From assembly GCF_904848625.1 (NCBI RefSeq), contig NZ_CAJHCP010000008.1:124001-188000 (forward strand): a stretch of 64,000 nucleotides of DNA, given 5' to 3'. The first letter of the stretch is position 1. Each line of letters starts with the position of its first letter. The notes beneath the pieces are model-generated. The model did not search any database, had not been told where the DNA came from, and saw only the letters and a program-made list of their open reading frames with translations. This document shows, piece by piece, positions 1 through 8,317 of this stretch. The stretch is from Paraburkholderia metrosideri. GTDB lineage: Bacteria > Pseudomonadota > Gammaproteobacteria > Burkholderiales > Burkholderiaceae. The position numbers were made by a program, and so were the translations under genes.

Positions 1-411
1 TCATTTGCGAAGAGCCCTCTTTGCGACTTCCGAAGGCGTAAAGCAAATGAAGAGCTTTGAAGGAAGCTCATCGTCTTTCTCTCCGGTCACGGGGTTTATG
101 TTTTTCTCGGATGCGGCTCGAGCGGCATCGTCGTCGAGTGGAACGACGTCATCCGCATAGATGTATTCGAACTGAAGCTTCAGCAGCTGGAAGCTAGCCC
201 CTGTTAGCAGGCTTACAATGTTCAATACTGCATCTTGTTGATTCGCTTGCACCCTATCGGCTGCTTCAAGGAACAGGGAAAGCGGCAGGAACGAATTGTC
301 GAGGTTCTCAGCCAACAAATCGATGATGGCAGTACCTATGCGCGTCTCCGGGGCATCACCCCAGAGACGAGCCAGTCCTGCTACCGCGTCTGCCTTACTC
401 GCCGGAATCAT
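1..411 (-). CDS. hypothetical protein, 136 aa
   Basis: I do not recognise this protein. It is complete in the window: ATG at 411, TGA at 3-1. It is acidic with a basic tail and has no clear membrane segment or signal peptide. The start lies six bases after the stop of the upstream gene (418-1488), with only a weak ribosome site, so the two are probably translationally coupled. Position beside the GHKL-nuclease and SIR2-like genes suggests defence-island cargo, but that rests on context alone. Confidence 0.6.
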   Translation of the reverse strand: MIPASKADAVAGLARLWGDAPETRIGTAIIDLLAENLDNSFLPLSLFLEAADRVQANQQDAVLNIVSLLTGASFQLLKLQFEYIYADDVVPLDDDAARAASEKNINPVTGEKDDELPSKLFICFTPSEVAKRALRK

Positions 412-417
412 CGACGT

Positions 418-1488
418 TCAAATATATTTGACGACTTTGTTAATACCGACCGCAAGTAACGGTTCGGTGTCAGCAGTCACCGTAAATCCTCTGAGTTGAG
501 GGGCAGCGCTAGAAACCTCGCGAATCATAGCTCTCATGCCGACCTCGACCTTTCCAACCGGGGCTTTCGACTCCCAGTCTACTGTTAGTGCATATGGCTT
601 CAATTGATGATTCACCGCCTGAGCCCCTGCGTTGTGGAACTTCTCAGACCGAAGGTCATCATCAGACTTAATCATCTTCTCATGTTTCCGCGAACCGGTC
701 AGTGTGCGAAAAGACATTGAACGTACAGTTCCTTCGCTCTTCGTGAAATAGATGCCACCTATCGAATCAAAAACGTTGTACGGCTGGTCTTGATAAGCGG
801 GTTGCAACTCGGGCAGATTGTTGCATAAGGCGCCGAATACACTCAGCACGACCGTCTCGATATTGCCTAGGCCCTTCGTCGGCTGGTCGATGCAAATCTC
901 AATGCGATTCAAACCCAAGCGGATAACAGCGACGTCGTAGGCTTGGAAGTGGACCTTTCTGACCGTGATGAGCTCTTCGATGCCCTTGTACGTTTGTTGG
1001 ACCAATTTGGGCAGTTGGTCATACTCGTACCTATCCCGGTCATCATAGCTGCGGACAGAGCAATACACCAAGGCGTAGTCGTTCGGATTCAACGGACGCA
1101 CTTCAACCAATGTTGGCACAGAGGGTGCACTGAGAAGAGGACTTGCTGGAAGTGGTAGTGGGTAAGACTTTGAAAAGTCCGAGACCGATACCGTGGCAGC
1201 ACCTATCTTTTTACGTAGAGCCGCGTTAATTCCATCCGGCAGGTCGTAAACCTGTACATAGCGCTCCCCAGCGATGATGTGGTCACGAAAGTAGTCTGAC
1301 AAAAATTTGTTCAGCTTGTCGTCTACTAAACCACCAAGCTCTGCCCAGCCGGTGCCATTGGGAAGACTGGCTTTTTTGAGCGCCTCCCTCAGATTCGCCC
1401 AGATGCATCGATTCCGAAGTGCGTCAATCACATCGGCGGGTTTCAATGCCGCATTGAATGGTTTTGGTTGCGCTGCAGCCACCGCCAT
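418..1488 (-). CDS. hypothetical protein, 356 aa
   Basis: Unrecognised soluble protein. The N-terminal third is helical and charged, then a Pro/Ser-rich linker (about residues 110-130) leads into a mixed alpha/beta C-terminal region. No catalytic motif is evident. ATG at 1488 follows a purine-rich GAGAGAC stretch. It forms a two-gene unit with the 136-aa gene downstream. About 210 bases upstream is a degenerate LexA-type box (1696-1711), so SOS control is possible. Partnership between the two genes is inferred from the 6-bp spacing only. Confidence 0.65.
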   Translation of the reverse strand: MAVAAAQPKPFNAALKPADVIDALRNRCIWANLREALKKASLPNGTGWAELGGLVDDKLNKFLSDYFRDHIIAGERYVQVYDLPDGINAALRKKIGAATVSVSDFSKSYPLPLPASPLLSAPSVPTLVEVRPLNPNDYALVYCSVRSYDDRDRYEYDQLPKLVQQTYKGIEELITVRKVHFQAYDVAVIRLGLNRIEICIDQPTKGLGNIETVVLSVFGALCNNLPELQPAYQDQPYNVFDSIGGIYFTKSEGTVRSMSFRTLTGSRKHEKMIKSDDDLRSEKFHNAGAQAVNHQLKPYALTVDWESKAPVGKVEVGMRAMIREVSSAAPQLRGFTVTADTEPLLAVGINKVVKYI

Positions 1489-1877
1489 GTAAGTCTCTCT
1501 CAGATTTTAGTTTTTAAGGTATGCGTCACGCTCACTCCGGCTTAATATGAGGAGCAGTTCGACTGCGCAATTTTAGTGCAAAGCCAGACGGAAAAATAGT
1601 ATTACGTTAGATATACGGTGCCGTTTTTCTCGCGCCCGATAGCCTTTGAAAGCCTTCGAGATTGCCGCGACGCGCGCTACTCAAACTAGGCTGCACGGTA
1701 TATCCATACAGTATTTGGGGTGCATAGCGGTGCCCCGTCGTCCCCTGCCACAAATCCCCTTCGTCACCGCTAGCCGCACTACGTCGCCTTCGGCGACTGC
1801 ATGTGTCCGGTACCGAATACGACGAGTCCATCCCGGCGCCTGAAAAGCGGCACATATGTATGCGATACTAATACGCG
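1489..1877. other. intergenic region with LexA-like box and a hairpin
   Basis: This 389-bp stretch separates two minus-strand genes and holds no convincing gene. It contains the LexA-like box at 1696-1711 and a perfect 6-bp-stem hairpin at 1783-1797 (GTCGCC, loop TTC, GGCGAC) just after the GHKL gene. The hairpin may act in termination, but no T-run follows it on the minus strand. Confidence 0.5.
1696..1711 (-). promoter_or_regulatory. degenerate LexA-type SOS box
   Basis: Read on the plus strand it is CGGT-N8-ACAG, one mismatch from the CTGT-N8-ACAG form seen at 7576-7591. Fifteen bases (1702-1716, ATCCATACAGTATTT) are identical at the two places. On the minus strand it opens with TACTGTATGGATATACCG, close to the classical enterobacterial SOS box. 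It lies upstream of the 1488-to-1 operon. Weakened or lost LexA binding is possible because of the mismatch. Confidence 0.4.
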
Positions 1878-3857
1878 TCAATGCTCCTGTTGTAGTTCGC
1901 GAACGAGCTCGTCTTTGGTCGTCGGGGACAGCGCCTCTCGCTTCAACTCCAAGGTCTTCAGGAGATGCCCGTGGGACAGCTCGAAACTATCCAGCAATGT
2001 GTACCAGTTCATGACATAACGTTTCATTCTGTCGTCAACGCTGACTAAGCCCATTTCACCATGTGCCAGCTGGTTTTTTAGACGACTTTTAATCTCAAAA
2101 TCAGCCCCCGATATTTTACGACCAACGAGAATCAGTTCGAAGTGCATTCGCTCACTGGAGAACGCAGGATGCTTTTTCACGATTGCTGCATAGTCATCCA
2201 ATTGCCGTAAGTGCTTGTAATTGAGTGCGATGCCAGGCCGTTTAATCTCGATAATGATGCAACGATAGTAGGGTTGTCCCAAAGAGTCTCGGGTAGGATA
2301 TTTTCGGGCAAGGAAGATATCGGTCTGTCGATTCACTCCTGCAAAATGGGCTTGGTCTTCCACGTCCTCTGCGTCAACAACATTGACGTCTTTCAGCTTC
2401 TCGCGGAGATTTCGTGCGACCGACGTGAAAGTGTCCTCTTCTGCGCCGATGGTTTCATACTGGTTACCGAAGAGCCACGTGTTGTTCTCGATTATTTGCT
2501 GAAGGTCGGGCGTTTCCAGTACGGTGCGATAGTGTTCGTCCATCAACTTTCGCAGTTTTTGGACGGCAAGTTGCCGCTGCTGCAATAACTCGATAGTGCT
2601 GATGATATGCTCAAGTGTAGTGTGTTGCAGTTGGCGCGAGAGGGCCAGCAAATTGGGCTCATCAAGGTCCAACACCTCGCTGATGATTTCAAAGAGCGCG
2701 TCGTTTTCGTTCGATACCGAGAGTCGGTCCAGAAGTCTGACAACAATCTTTTTTTGCTTTTTGTTTAACGAATTAATCAACGTCGGGTCGGACATATAGA
2801 CGAGACGCACTAGGTTGCGAGTATTCTCCGCTCGCCACTCCGCGTACGGAATCGGCAAACCCACATAACTGGGGAAGACGCCGTCTTCGTCGAACTTCTT
2901 GAGCTCTCCCTCCACATATGAACGCAAAAATTCAGCATAAATGTGTGTAACCTGGTCGTGTATCTCGTCCGCAAGCTTCCTCCATTCCTCCGAGGCGGTC
3001 GTGCGCGCGCGTTCTCCGAACAGGTCGCTCGGCTCGCTGCTGAAGTTGTCTGCCCAAGGAGATTGAGCATAGACGCTTACGAAGAAATTGGCCTTCTGAT
3101 TGAAACTGCTTAGCTGCTTGTGACGAACTTTCCCTTCCGAATCGAGCAAATACACATATGATTTTTCGGAGGTCGGCTTTTCGTGCCAACGTAGGACTTG
3201 GACATCGAAGTGTGCGGAGCCGATATCTATCGAGTGTGTGTGTCTGTCGTGTGCAGGAACCGCAACGTCTATCCCATTCAACGAAATTGCCCGGTCAGAA
3301 TTCAGCGCGAGATACCACCCGAATTCGACTGCGAATTTTTCGAGGAGCTGTGCGACGGGAGGAAGATTGGAATGAAGTCGCTTTAGCTCAACGACGGTGC
3401 CGCTGGCGTAGTTCAGCAGCAGTTCGTGTTGCTCGATTGGCTGTATGTAGTCGCCTGTAAAGGCTTTAATGTTACCGTCTAAAACTCGAATGACAGCATC
3501 GATGTCGCCTCGGCGGGTCCACCAGGCCGCTTCGCTAGCAAGTCGATGAAAAGCTAAGCGCCCCCGTCCGTGAGAACCATGTTGTTCAACGTTCTCCTTC
3601 TTTTGTGAATCATTGAACTGCCCGAAGTTGTCGTCAATGTTGCGGACGTCGACCCCATCCCCATCGTCAAGAATCGAGACATACTCAATGCTCTCAAGTG
3701 CATTCTCGCGCAGACCGACCTCGACTTTTTTCGCTTTAGCGTCCAAGCTGTTCCAGACAAGCTCAAACAGTGCCTGCCACGTTTCGTAGCTTCGAAAGTG
3801 CTTCTTGATGCCCTCGTCGCTGATTTGAGCGGTTCCAGAAAGAGTCTTGTCAGCCAT
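1878..3857 (-). CDS. GHKL ATPase fused to PD-(D/E)XK nuclease, 659 aa
   Basis: The N-terminal 150 residues are a histidine-kinase/HSP90/MutL-type ATPase fold: N-box ELVWNSLDA near residues 32-40, G1 box DDGDGV at 64-69, glycine lid GSHGRGR at 94-100. The C-terminal region has a nuclease core, D513 followed by IIEIK with E537 and K539, resembling the DUF4263/Shedu-type nuclease domain. A helical region of about 300 residues links them. The start at 3857 is chosen over an upstream in-frame codon at 4115 because AAGGAC precedes this ATG and homology-like sequence begins here. ATPase-nuclease fusions of this type are common in anti-phage systems. Defence is an inference; the domains are visible. 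Confidence 0.75.
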   Translation of the reverse strand: MADKTLSGTAQISDEGIKKHFRSYETWQALFELVWNSLDAKAKKVEVGLRENALESIEYVSILDDGDGVDVRNIDDNFGQFNDSQKKENVEQHGSHGRGRLAFHRLASEAAWWTRRGDIDAVIRVLDGNIKAFTGDYIQPIEQHELLLNYASGTVVELKRLHSNLPPVAQLLEKFAVEFGWYLALNSDRAISLNGIDVAVPAHDRHTHSIDIGSAHFDVQVLRWHEKPTSEKSYVYLLDSEGKVRHKQLSSFNQKANFFVSVYAQSPWADNFSSEPSDLFGERARTTASEEWRKLADEIHDQVTHIYAEFLRSYVEGELKKFDEDGVFPSYVGLPIPYAEWRAENTRNLVRLVYMSDPTLINSLNKKQKKIVVRLLDRLSVSNENDALFEIISEVLDLDEPNLLALSRQLQHTTLEHIISTIELLQQRQLAVQKLRKLMDEHYRTVLETPDLQQIIENNTWLFGNQYETIGAEEDTFTSVARNLREKLKDVNVVDAEDVEDQAHFAGVNRQTDIFLARKYPTRDSLGQPYYRCIIIEIKRPGIALNYKHLRQLDDYAAIVKKHPAFSSERMHFELILVGRKISGADFEIKSRLKNQLAHGEMGLVSVDDRMKRYVMNWYTLLDSFELSHGHLLKTLELKREALSPTTKDELVRELQQEH

Positions 3858-4070
3858 CGTTTTTGTCCTTGGTCGGGTCTTGACCCCGCGGAGCCTGAGA
3901 TTATCCGATATTAGAGTCTTGAGTGAGAGAATATACGGAAGCCTCGAAACTACCGCCTCAGCGTTTCGACGACAGCGAGCCGCTTTGGGCACTAACCCCG
4001 AAGACCGGAACGATTGAGATACCAGCACTGATTCTTCGAAGCTGGGTCCCCCCCAAATTACGTGGCGTAC

Positions 4071-4074
4071 GGAG
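4071..4074 (+). promoter_or_regulatory. ribosome binding site that sets a TTG start
   Basis: GGAG lies seven bases before TTG at 4082. The nearer ATG at 4075 is in another frame and stops after about 14 codons, so TTG is the likely start of the following gene. Confidence 0.55.
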
Positions 4075-4081
4075 ATGACGA

Positions 4082-4855
4082 TTGAACGGTCCGAAAACAC
4101 CCAACCCGGAGGCATTTAAGAAGCAGCTGTTGGGTTTCAATCGGAAAGTTGCGCATCTTGAACAGAGTCGCTACTTCCGCAGCCGTCCTGTCATGTTTGA
4201 GGCGAAACGCGCGCCAGGAAGAATTCTATCCGTCGAGAAAGTCTCGGATGACGACGAAGAGCTTGCATACTGCCTGGAGCTCGAGATGCAGGTCTCGGAG
4301 ATGAACCTCTGTTTCCACGACCGAGACAATTTAGACGCGTTCATCCTGACCTACAGAATGCTCGTTCAGAAAAACGATAGGTTCAGCATTCGACAGTTGG
4401 CCGAGCGTTACCAGTTCGTCCATTATATTTTTCGTGACGCTTTTTATCATCTTCAAGACTTGAATGCAGAGTTCTTGGACTCACCGAGCGGATGGACCTT
4501 CTGCGAAGAAACTATCTCTCGGCGCGACTTCCTAGACACAATAATCTATGGGGAGTTAGCTCACAGCACCGAACAAAAAGCCAATAGTTTTGCCAGTTGG
4601 ACAGAATGGGAAAACCATGGAAAAGCGCTCTGGCTGCTATTTGACCATACTTTGCGTACTGCGATGGAAGCGCTTCGACATTTCAGGGACATCAATGCGG
4701 CGACGCTGATGTTGCATTTCGGCATACCTGTGACCGAAGAGACAGTGTTTCAGCGCCTTCAGGAGAAGTGCATCATTCGTAAAGACCTGACGTTTGAAGA
4801 TGCGCAGGCCCGTCGCAAGGAACCTGAAAGTGACGACCCTCGAATGAGTCCGTAA
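4082..4855 (+). CDS. hypothetical protein, 257 aa
   Basis: Unrecognised, predicted soluble and helical, with no signal peptide or transmembrane segment. Charged residues are frequent and the last 30 residues look disordered. It starts at TTG with GGAG at good spacing. It diverges from the GHKL-nuclease gene (intergenic 3858-4081) and precedes the SIR2-like gene on the same strand by 217 bp. It may be an accessory component of a defence locus, but nothing in the sequence reveals its activity. Confidence 0.6.
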   Translation: MNGPKTPNPEAFKKQLLGFNRKVAHLEQSRYFRSRPVMFEAKRAPGRILSVEKVSDDDEELAYCLELEMQVSEMNLCFHDRDNLDAFILTYRMLVQKNDRFSIRQLAERYQFVHYIFRDAFYHLQDLNAEFLDSPSGWTFCEETISRRDFLDTIIYGELAHSTEQKANSFASWTEWENHGKALWLLFDHTLRTAMEALRHFRDINAATLMLHFGIPVTEETVFQRLQEKCIIRKDLTFEDAQARRKEPESDDPRMSP

Positions 4856-5072
4856 GTAACTGGTCGACACGACAACGCGCCTATCGTTCGCGTCAAGGTC
4901 AGGCGATTGGAAGCGGTACGCCTCATTATGGTATTTCATACGCGCAGCGCAGGAGAGCCAGTAATCTGCGTCCAAGGGCACAGTATTCGTTCTTGTCAAA
5001 CAGACTGCCTCGTGCCGCAGGACCTGTCGTCGGAGTTATGGCACATCGGAAGCACGTATTTGGAGATTATCG

Positions 5073-6074
5073 ATGCCTCACGAAATCAAGCAATGGAAAG
5101 ACATCGCCGATAACTACGACGATACGGTACTGTTGGGCAACGGTGCAAGCGCCGCTGTCAACAAATCGTTTCTGTATGGCTCTTTGCTAGAACGTGCTCT
5201 TGCAGACAAGTCGATATCGGAAGATGTGCAGCTAATATTCGACTTCTTCAAAACACCAGATTTTGAGTTTGTGCTGCGAACAGTTTGGCAAGCGACGAAC
5301 ATCAACAGCGCGCTCAAGATTGAAGACAAACGGACTCGGGAGGCCTACGAGAATGTCAGGACGGCTCTCATTCAGGCTGTGCGACAGGTTCATCCCGGCC
5401 ATGACGAGGTGAGTGTTCATTTTGAACCCATCTATCGCTTCTTAAAGAGATTCAAGACAGTCCTGTCCTTGAACTACGACCTCATTGTGTATTGGACGAC
5501 GATGTTCGGTATAGACTTACGAGATGGGCATTCCTTCAAGGATTGCTTCCCGTACGGTGAGTTTCGTGAAGACTGGGAAGAATTGAGAAAGCCGATACGA
5601 GGCAACCAGTCGGTCACGCTTGTATTCTATCCGCACGGCAATCTCGCGCTTGCTCGCGACAAAAGTGAACAAGAGTCGAAGATATTTGGTGGAGATGGTC
5701 GGCTTCTCGATGCCATCCTCGCGCGGTGGGAGTCCGAGAATTTTGTTCCTCTGTTTGTCAGTGAGGGGACTTGGCAGCAGAAGGTATCGGCAATACGAAC
5801 CAGTTACTATCTCTCTACCGTGTATCGGGAGGTCCTTACGTCGGACCAATCGACTCTGGTCATCTACGGTTGGGCACTCGGCGACCATGATGTACATATT
5901 CTCAACCAGATAAAACGAGCGACAGTCAAGCGAGTGGCCGTCTCGGTTTATCAGCATTCACAGTCGTTCTGCAATCACGCGCAATATCTAGTTGAAGAGA
6001 ACTTGGGTGCCGGAATTGAAGTGGAGTTCTTCGACAGTGCAAGCGACGGATGCTGGATACACCCCGCAAGATAA
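5073..6074 (+). CDS. SIR2-like (DUF4917-type) protein, 333 aa
   Basis: The protein shows the Rossmann-like pattern of SIR2-like domains found in defence genes: GNGAS at residues 22-26, SLNYD at 132-136, PHGN at 187-190 and a late YGWALGDHD stretch at 265-273 typical of DUF4917 proteins. Known SIR2-like defence proteins degrade NAD after infection; whether this one does is not shown. The catalytic candidates N134, D136 and H188 are present. ATG at 5073 is preceded by GGAG. It is unrelated in sequence to the classical sirtuin at 59.7-60.5 kb. Confidence 0.7.
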   Translation: MPHEIKQWKDIADNYDDTVLLGNGASAAVNKSFLYGSLLERALADKSISEDVQLIFDFFKTPDFEFVLRTVWQATNINSALKIEDKRTREAYENVRTALIQAVRQVHPGHDEVSVHFEPIYRFLKRFKTVLSLNYDLIVYWTTMFGIDLRDGHSFKDCFPYGEFREDWEELRKPIRGNQSVTLVFYPHGNLALARDKSEQESKIFGGDGRLLDAILARWESENFVPLFVSEGTWQQKVSAIRTSYYLSTVYREVLTSDQSTLVIYGWALGDHDVHILNQIKRATVKRVAVSVYQHSQSFCNHAQYLVEENLGAGIEVEFFDSASDGCWIHPAR

Positions 6075-6270
6075 AAATCTGGAGTGCCCCGTTGTATCGT
6101 CCGGCAACCTCTGGTCGGTTTTATCCAGTTTGCGCTCTTGCGTAACACTGGGAGCTTGTCATGTCGTTCGCTACGAGTCGGCATGGCGCTTTGGGTAATA
6201 ACGTCGGCTACCGCGAATTCGGCTTCGAATGTCATGCTGCTGGCTTCTGGAATGGACTACCCAAGCGGCG

Positions 6271-7227
6271 TCAGGCCGCGAGTCGGTGCTCGTAGTACGG
6301 CCGGTCCTTGTCATCCAGGATGGCGTACATCGAATCGAGGGTTGATGCGCCCGGATTGAGCCACCCTTCGATGTTCTCTGGCTTGATGGGGATGATGCAG
6401 CGGTCATGGCCAGCCGCTTCAATCTCCGGAGGCGGGTCATCAGTGATGGCCGCGAACGACAGCAGGTCCGGCTCACCCGGCTTGGTCCATCTCGACCACA
6501 AACAGGCGACGTACATCAGTTGCCGGTTGCTCGGTTGAAACTCGAGGACGACGTTCTCGTCCTTGTGCGTCTCCAGCATCGTGCCTTCCATCTTCGCCTT
6601 CTTCACGTTTTCGTAGAAGACCTCGACGAGCATCACGCCATGCGTGTGACCAAAGCACAACTTCCAGAAGCCGTCCAATGAATCTTTGCGAGCATTGTAT
6701 GTTCCGGGATATTTCACATCGAAACTGGCCGGCGTGCCAGGAACCCTGCACTGGTAGCGCATCGGCTTGACGACATATTCGCCATTCTCCATTACCAGCA
6801 CTGGCGCGTACCACCCTGGAAAGATGCGCGAATCGCGAGGCTTCGATTCGGTCCGGTTGATGTCTTCGATGCCAAGCAGCGCGGATTTGATTTTGTTGGT
6901 AGCAATGCGCCGGCTTTCGGTCGCAGCCTTCGTCACCTTCGATTCCAACTTGCGCTCGGCTTCCGCCAGGCGGGTGCGTTGCTTGAAGAGCTCCTGCTCG
7001 AGTTTTGTCTTCTGCTCGCCGCGCGTCTTTTCGATGAATTGCCGTATCTCACGCTCGTCGTCGGACTGTGGGTCGAGAAAAGCATCATCGAGTGCCTTCG
7101 GCGTTTTCGCGCCGCTCCCTTCAGCCTGCAGGAAATAGAGACGCGCAAACTCAGCGATGTCCATGTGTGCGCCGAACATCCGAACGTACCGACGATAGTC
7201 CGCCAAGATTTGAGCTGAATAGCACAT
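6271..7227 (-). CDS. SOS response-associated peptidase (SRAP/YedK family), 318 aa
   Basis: SRAP proteins covalently cap abasic sites in single-stranded DNA through Cys2. Here the second residue is Cys, and candidates for the other active-site residues are N178 (in NARKDS), E206 (in VFYE) and H274 (in GHDRCIIP). The protein is about 100 residues longer than E. coli YedK. The extra part (about residues 45-110) is a charged, coiled-coil-like insertion between the N-terminal Cys and the core. It follows the small gene 7231-7515 by three bases, so both share the divergent LexA promoter at 7576-7591. Confidence 0.88.
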   Translation of the reverse strand: MCYSAQILADYRRYVRMFGAHMDIAEFARLYFLQAEGSGAKTPKALDDAFLDPQSDDEREIRQFIEKTRGEQKTKLEQELFKQRTRLAEAERKLESKVTKAATESRRIATNKIKSALLGIEDINRTESKPRDSRIFPGWYAPVLVMENGEYVVKPMRYQCRVPGTPASFDVKYPGTYNARKDSLDGFWKLCFGHTHGVMLVEVFYENVKKAKMEGTMLETHKDENVVLEFQPSNRQLMYVACLWSRWTKPGEPDLLSFAAITDDPPPEIEAAGHDRCIIPIKPENIEGWLNPGASTLDSMYAILDDKDRPYYEHRLAA

Positions 7228-7230
7228 GCG

Positions 7231-7515
7231 TCATCTCCGTTGACTGCACCGCGTTTCGGTGCCGATGCATGACCCGTCACATCCCCGGCAGTAATGCCGG
7301 TCCCGCACGCTATTGTCGACTGGCCAGCAATTCGGATTGTCACTCGCCTTCGTGCCGACCGTCCGGCCATTCTCCCATGCGAAAAAGGTCGGCTCGCCCG
7401 CTTTGCCGCGTGCGACCGCCTGGTCGATGGTCGCATCTCCGAACGCGTCGCGCAATTCGGTCACGAACGCCGCAATCTCCGGCATCGGGTGCTTTCGAAC
7501 AGGCATGTCCATCAT
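7231..7515 (-). CDS. small Cys-rich-tailed protein, 94 aa, first gene of SRAP operon
   Basis: Unrecognised small protein. ATG at 7515 is preceded by AGGAG; reading further upstream would run through the LexA box and is rejected. The C-terminal end carries CRGCDGSC plus another Cys, a possible metal-binding knuckle, after a PEIAAFVTELRDAF helix. Its stop is three bases before the SRAP start, so co-translation is likely. With the LexA box 60 bp upstream, an SOS-linked role is inferred. Confidence 0.65.
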   Translation of the reverse strand: MMDMPVRKHPMPEIAAFVTELRDAFGDATIDQAVARGKAGEPTFFAWENGRTVGTKASDNPNCWPVDNSVRDRHYCRGCDGSCIGTETRCSQRR

Positions 7516-7575
7516 GCGTCTCCTGCGGCGACTTAAAAAGGGACACTTCACAAACGGGGTTTTTGATATAGGATA

Positions 7576-7591
7576 CTGTACATCCATACAG
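7576..7591. promoter_or_regulatory. LexA box between SRAP operon and imuABC
   Basis: Perfect CTGT-N8-ACAG (CTGTACATCCATACAG). It sits 13 bases before the imuA ATG on the plus strand and 61 bases before the small-gene ATG on the minus strand. LexA control of imuA-imuB-dnaE2 cassettes is well known; the position here suggests one box governs both directions. Confidence 0.85.
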
Positions 7592-7603
7592 TATTTTTGC
7601 AAC

Positions 7604-8317
7604 ATGGCCGCTTTGCCTCAATACGTCGAGTCGATTCACCCAGCGCTCTGGCGTGGGGCTCAGCTCGCGCGTGCTCACGGCAGGACGGTCGATACGGGCT
7701 ACGCAGCCTTGTCGGCCGAACTACCGGGCAGCGGCTGGCCGCTGGGCGCACTGGTGGAACTGCTGGTCCAGCAGCCAGGGATTGGCGAGATGCGGCTCCT
7801 GAAGCCGGCGCTCGCCGAGTTAAGCGCGCGACCAATTGCGCTACTGCAGCCACCGCACGTCCCCAATTCGCTGGCGTTCTCGTATCTCGGCCTGCCAGTT
7901 GAGCGGCTCATGAGGCTGCGGGCACCGAAGGCGGCGGACGCGCTCTGGTGTGCGGAGCGCGTGCTTCAGGCGAAGAGCTGCGGCGCACTCATTCTGTGGC
8001 AGCAGCACATCCGGACCGAAGCACTGCGGCGATTACATCTGGCAGCGCAGGCGTCCGAAACGCTGCTCGTGCTCATCCGGCCGCTGGCGAATGCGCAGGA
8101 CGCATCGCCCGCCACGCTTCGACTGGGAGTCCGACCGGCTGACGGTGGCCTCGTCGTCGATGTCGTCAAGCGACGGGGCCCAACACGAAGCGAACCGCTG
8201 TCCATCAACCTGCAACCGTCACCGATTCTTCTCAGCCCTTATGGCCGTGTTCGTCGCCATCTTCCTGCCCCGGCTTTCGCTGGAGGTGTTCCGTCCGAGG
8301 TGGTCACCTCGGACTGA
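7604..8317 (+). CDS. imuA: ImuA, SulA/RecA-like translesion accessory protein, 237 aa
   Basis: Matches the ImuA family of SOS mutagenesis cassettes in length and in its RecA-like core (GWPLGALVELL, LLKPALAEL, LILWQQH). ImuA works with ImuB and DnaE2 in error-prone lesion bypass. ATG at 7604 is the first in-frame ATG after the LexA box; longer reading frames upstream would overlap the operator. Its 3' end overlaps imuB by 77 bases in a different frame. Confidence 0.88.
   Translation: MAALPQYVESIHPALWRGAQLARAHGRTVDTGYAALSAELPGSGWPLGALVELLVQQPGIGEMRLLKPALAELSARPIALLQPPHVPNSLAFSYLGLPVERLMRLRAPKAADALWCAERVLQAKSCGALILWQQHIRTEALRRLHLAAQASETLLVLIRPLANAQDASPATLRLGVRPADGGLVVDVVKRRGPTRSEPLSINLQPSPILLSPYGRVRRHLPAPAFAGGVPSEVVTSD

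Noticed and set aside
5073..6074. Classical sirtuin deacetylase
   Set aside because: It lacks the sirtuin GAGxS and zinc Cys pattern; motifs fit SIR2-like DUF4917 defence-type proteins instead.
7313..7603. 97-codon N-terminal extension of imuA
   Set aside because: It would place the start upstream of the LexA box and inside the opposite gene; the ATG at 7604 fits the family.
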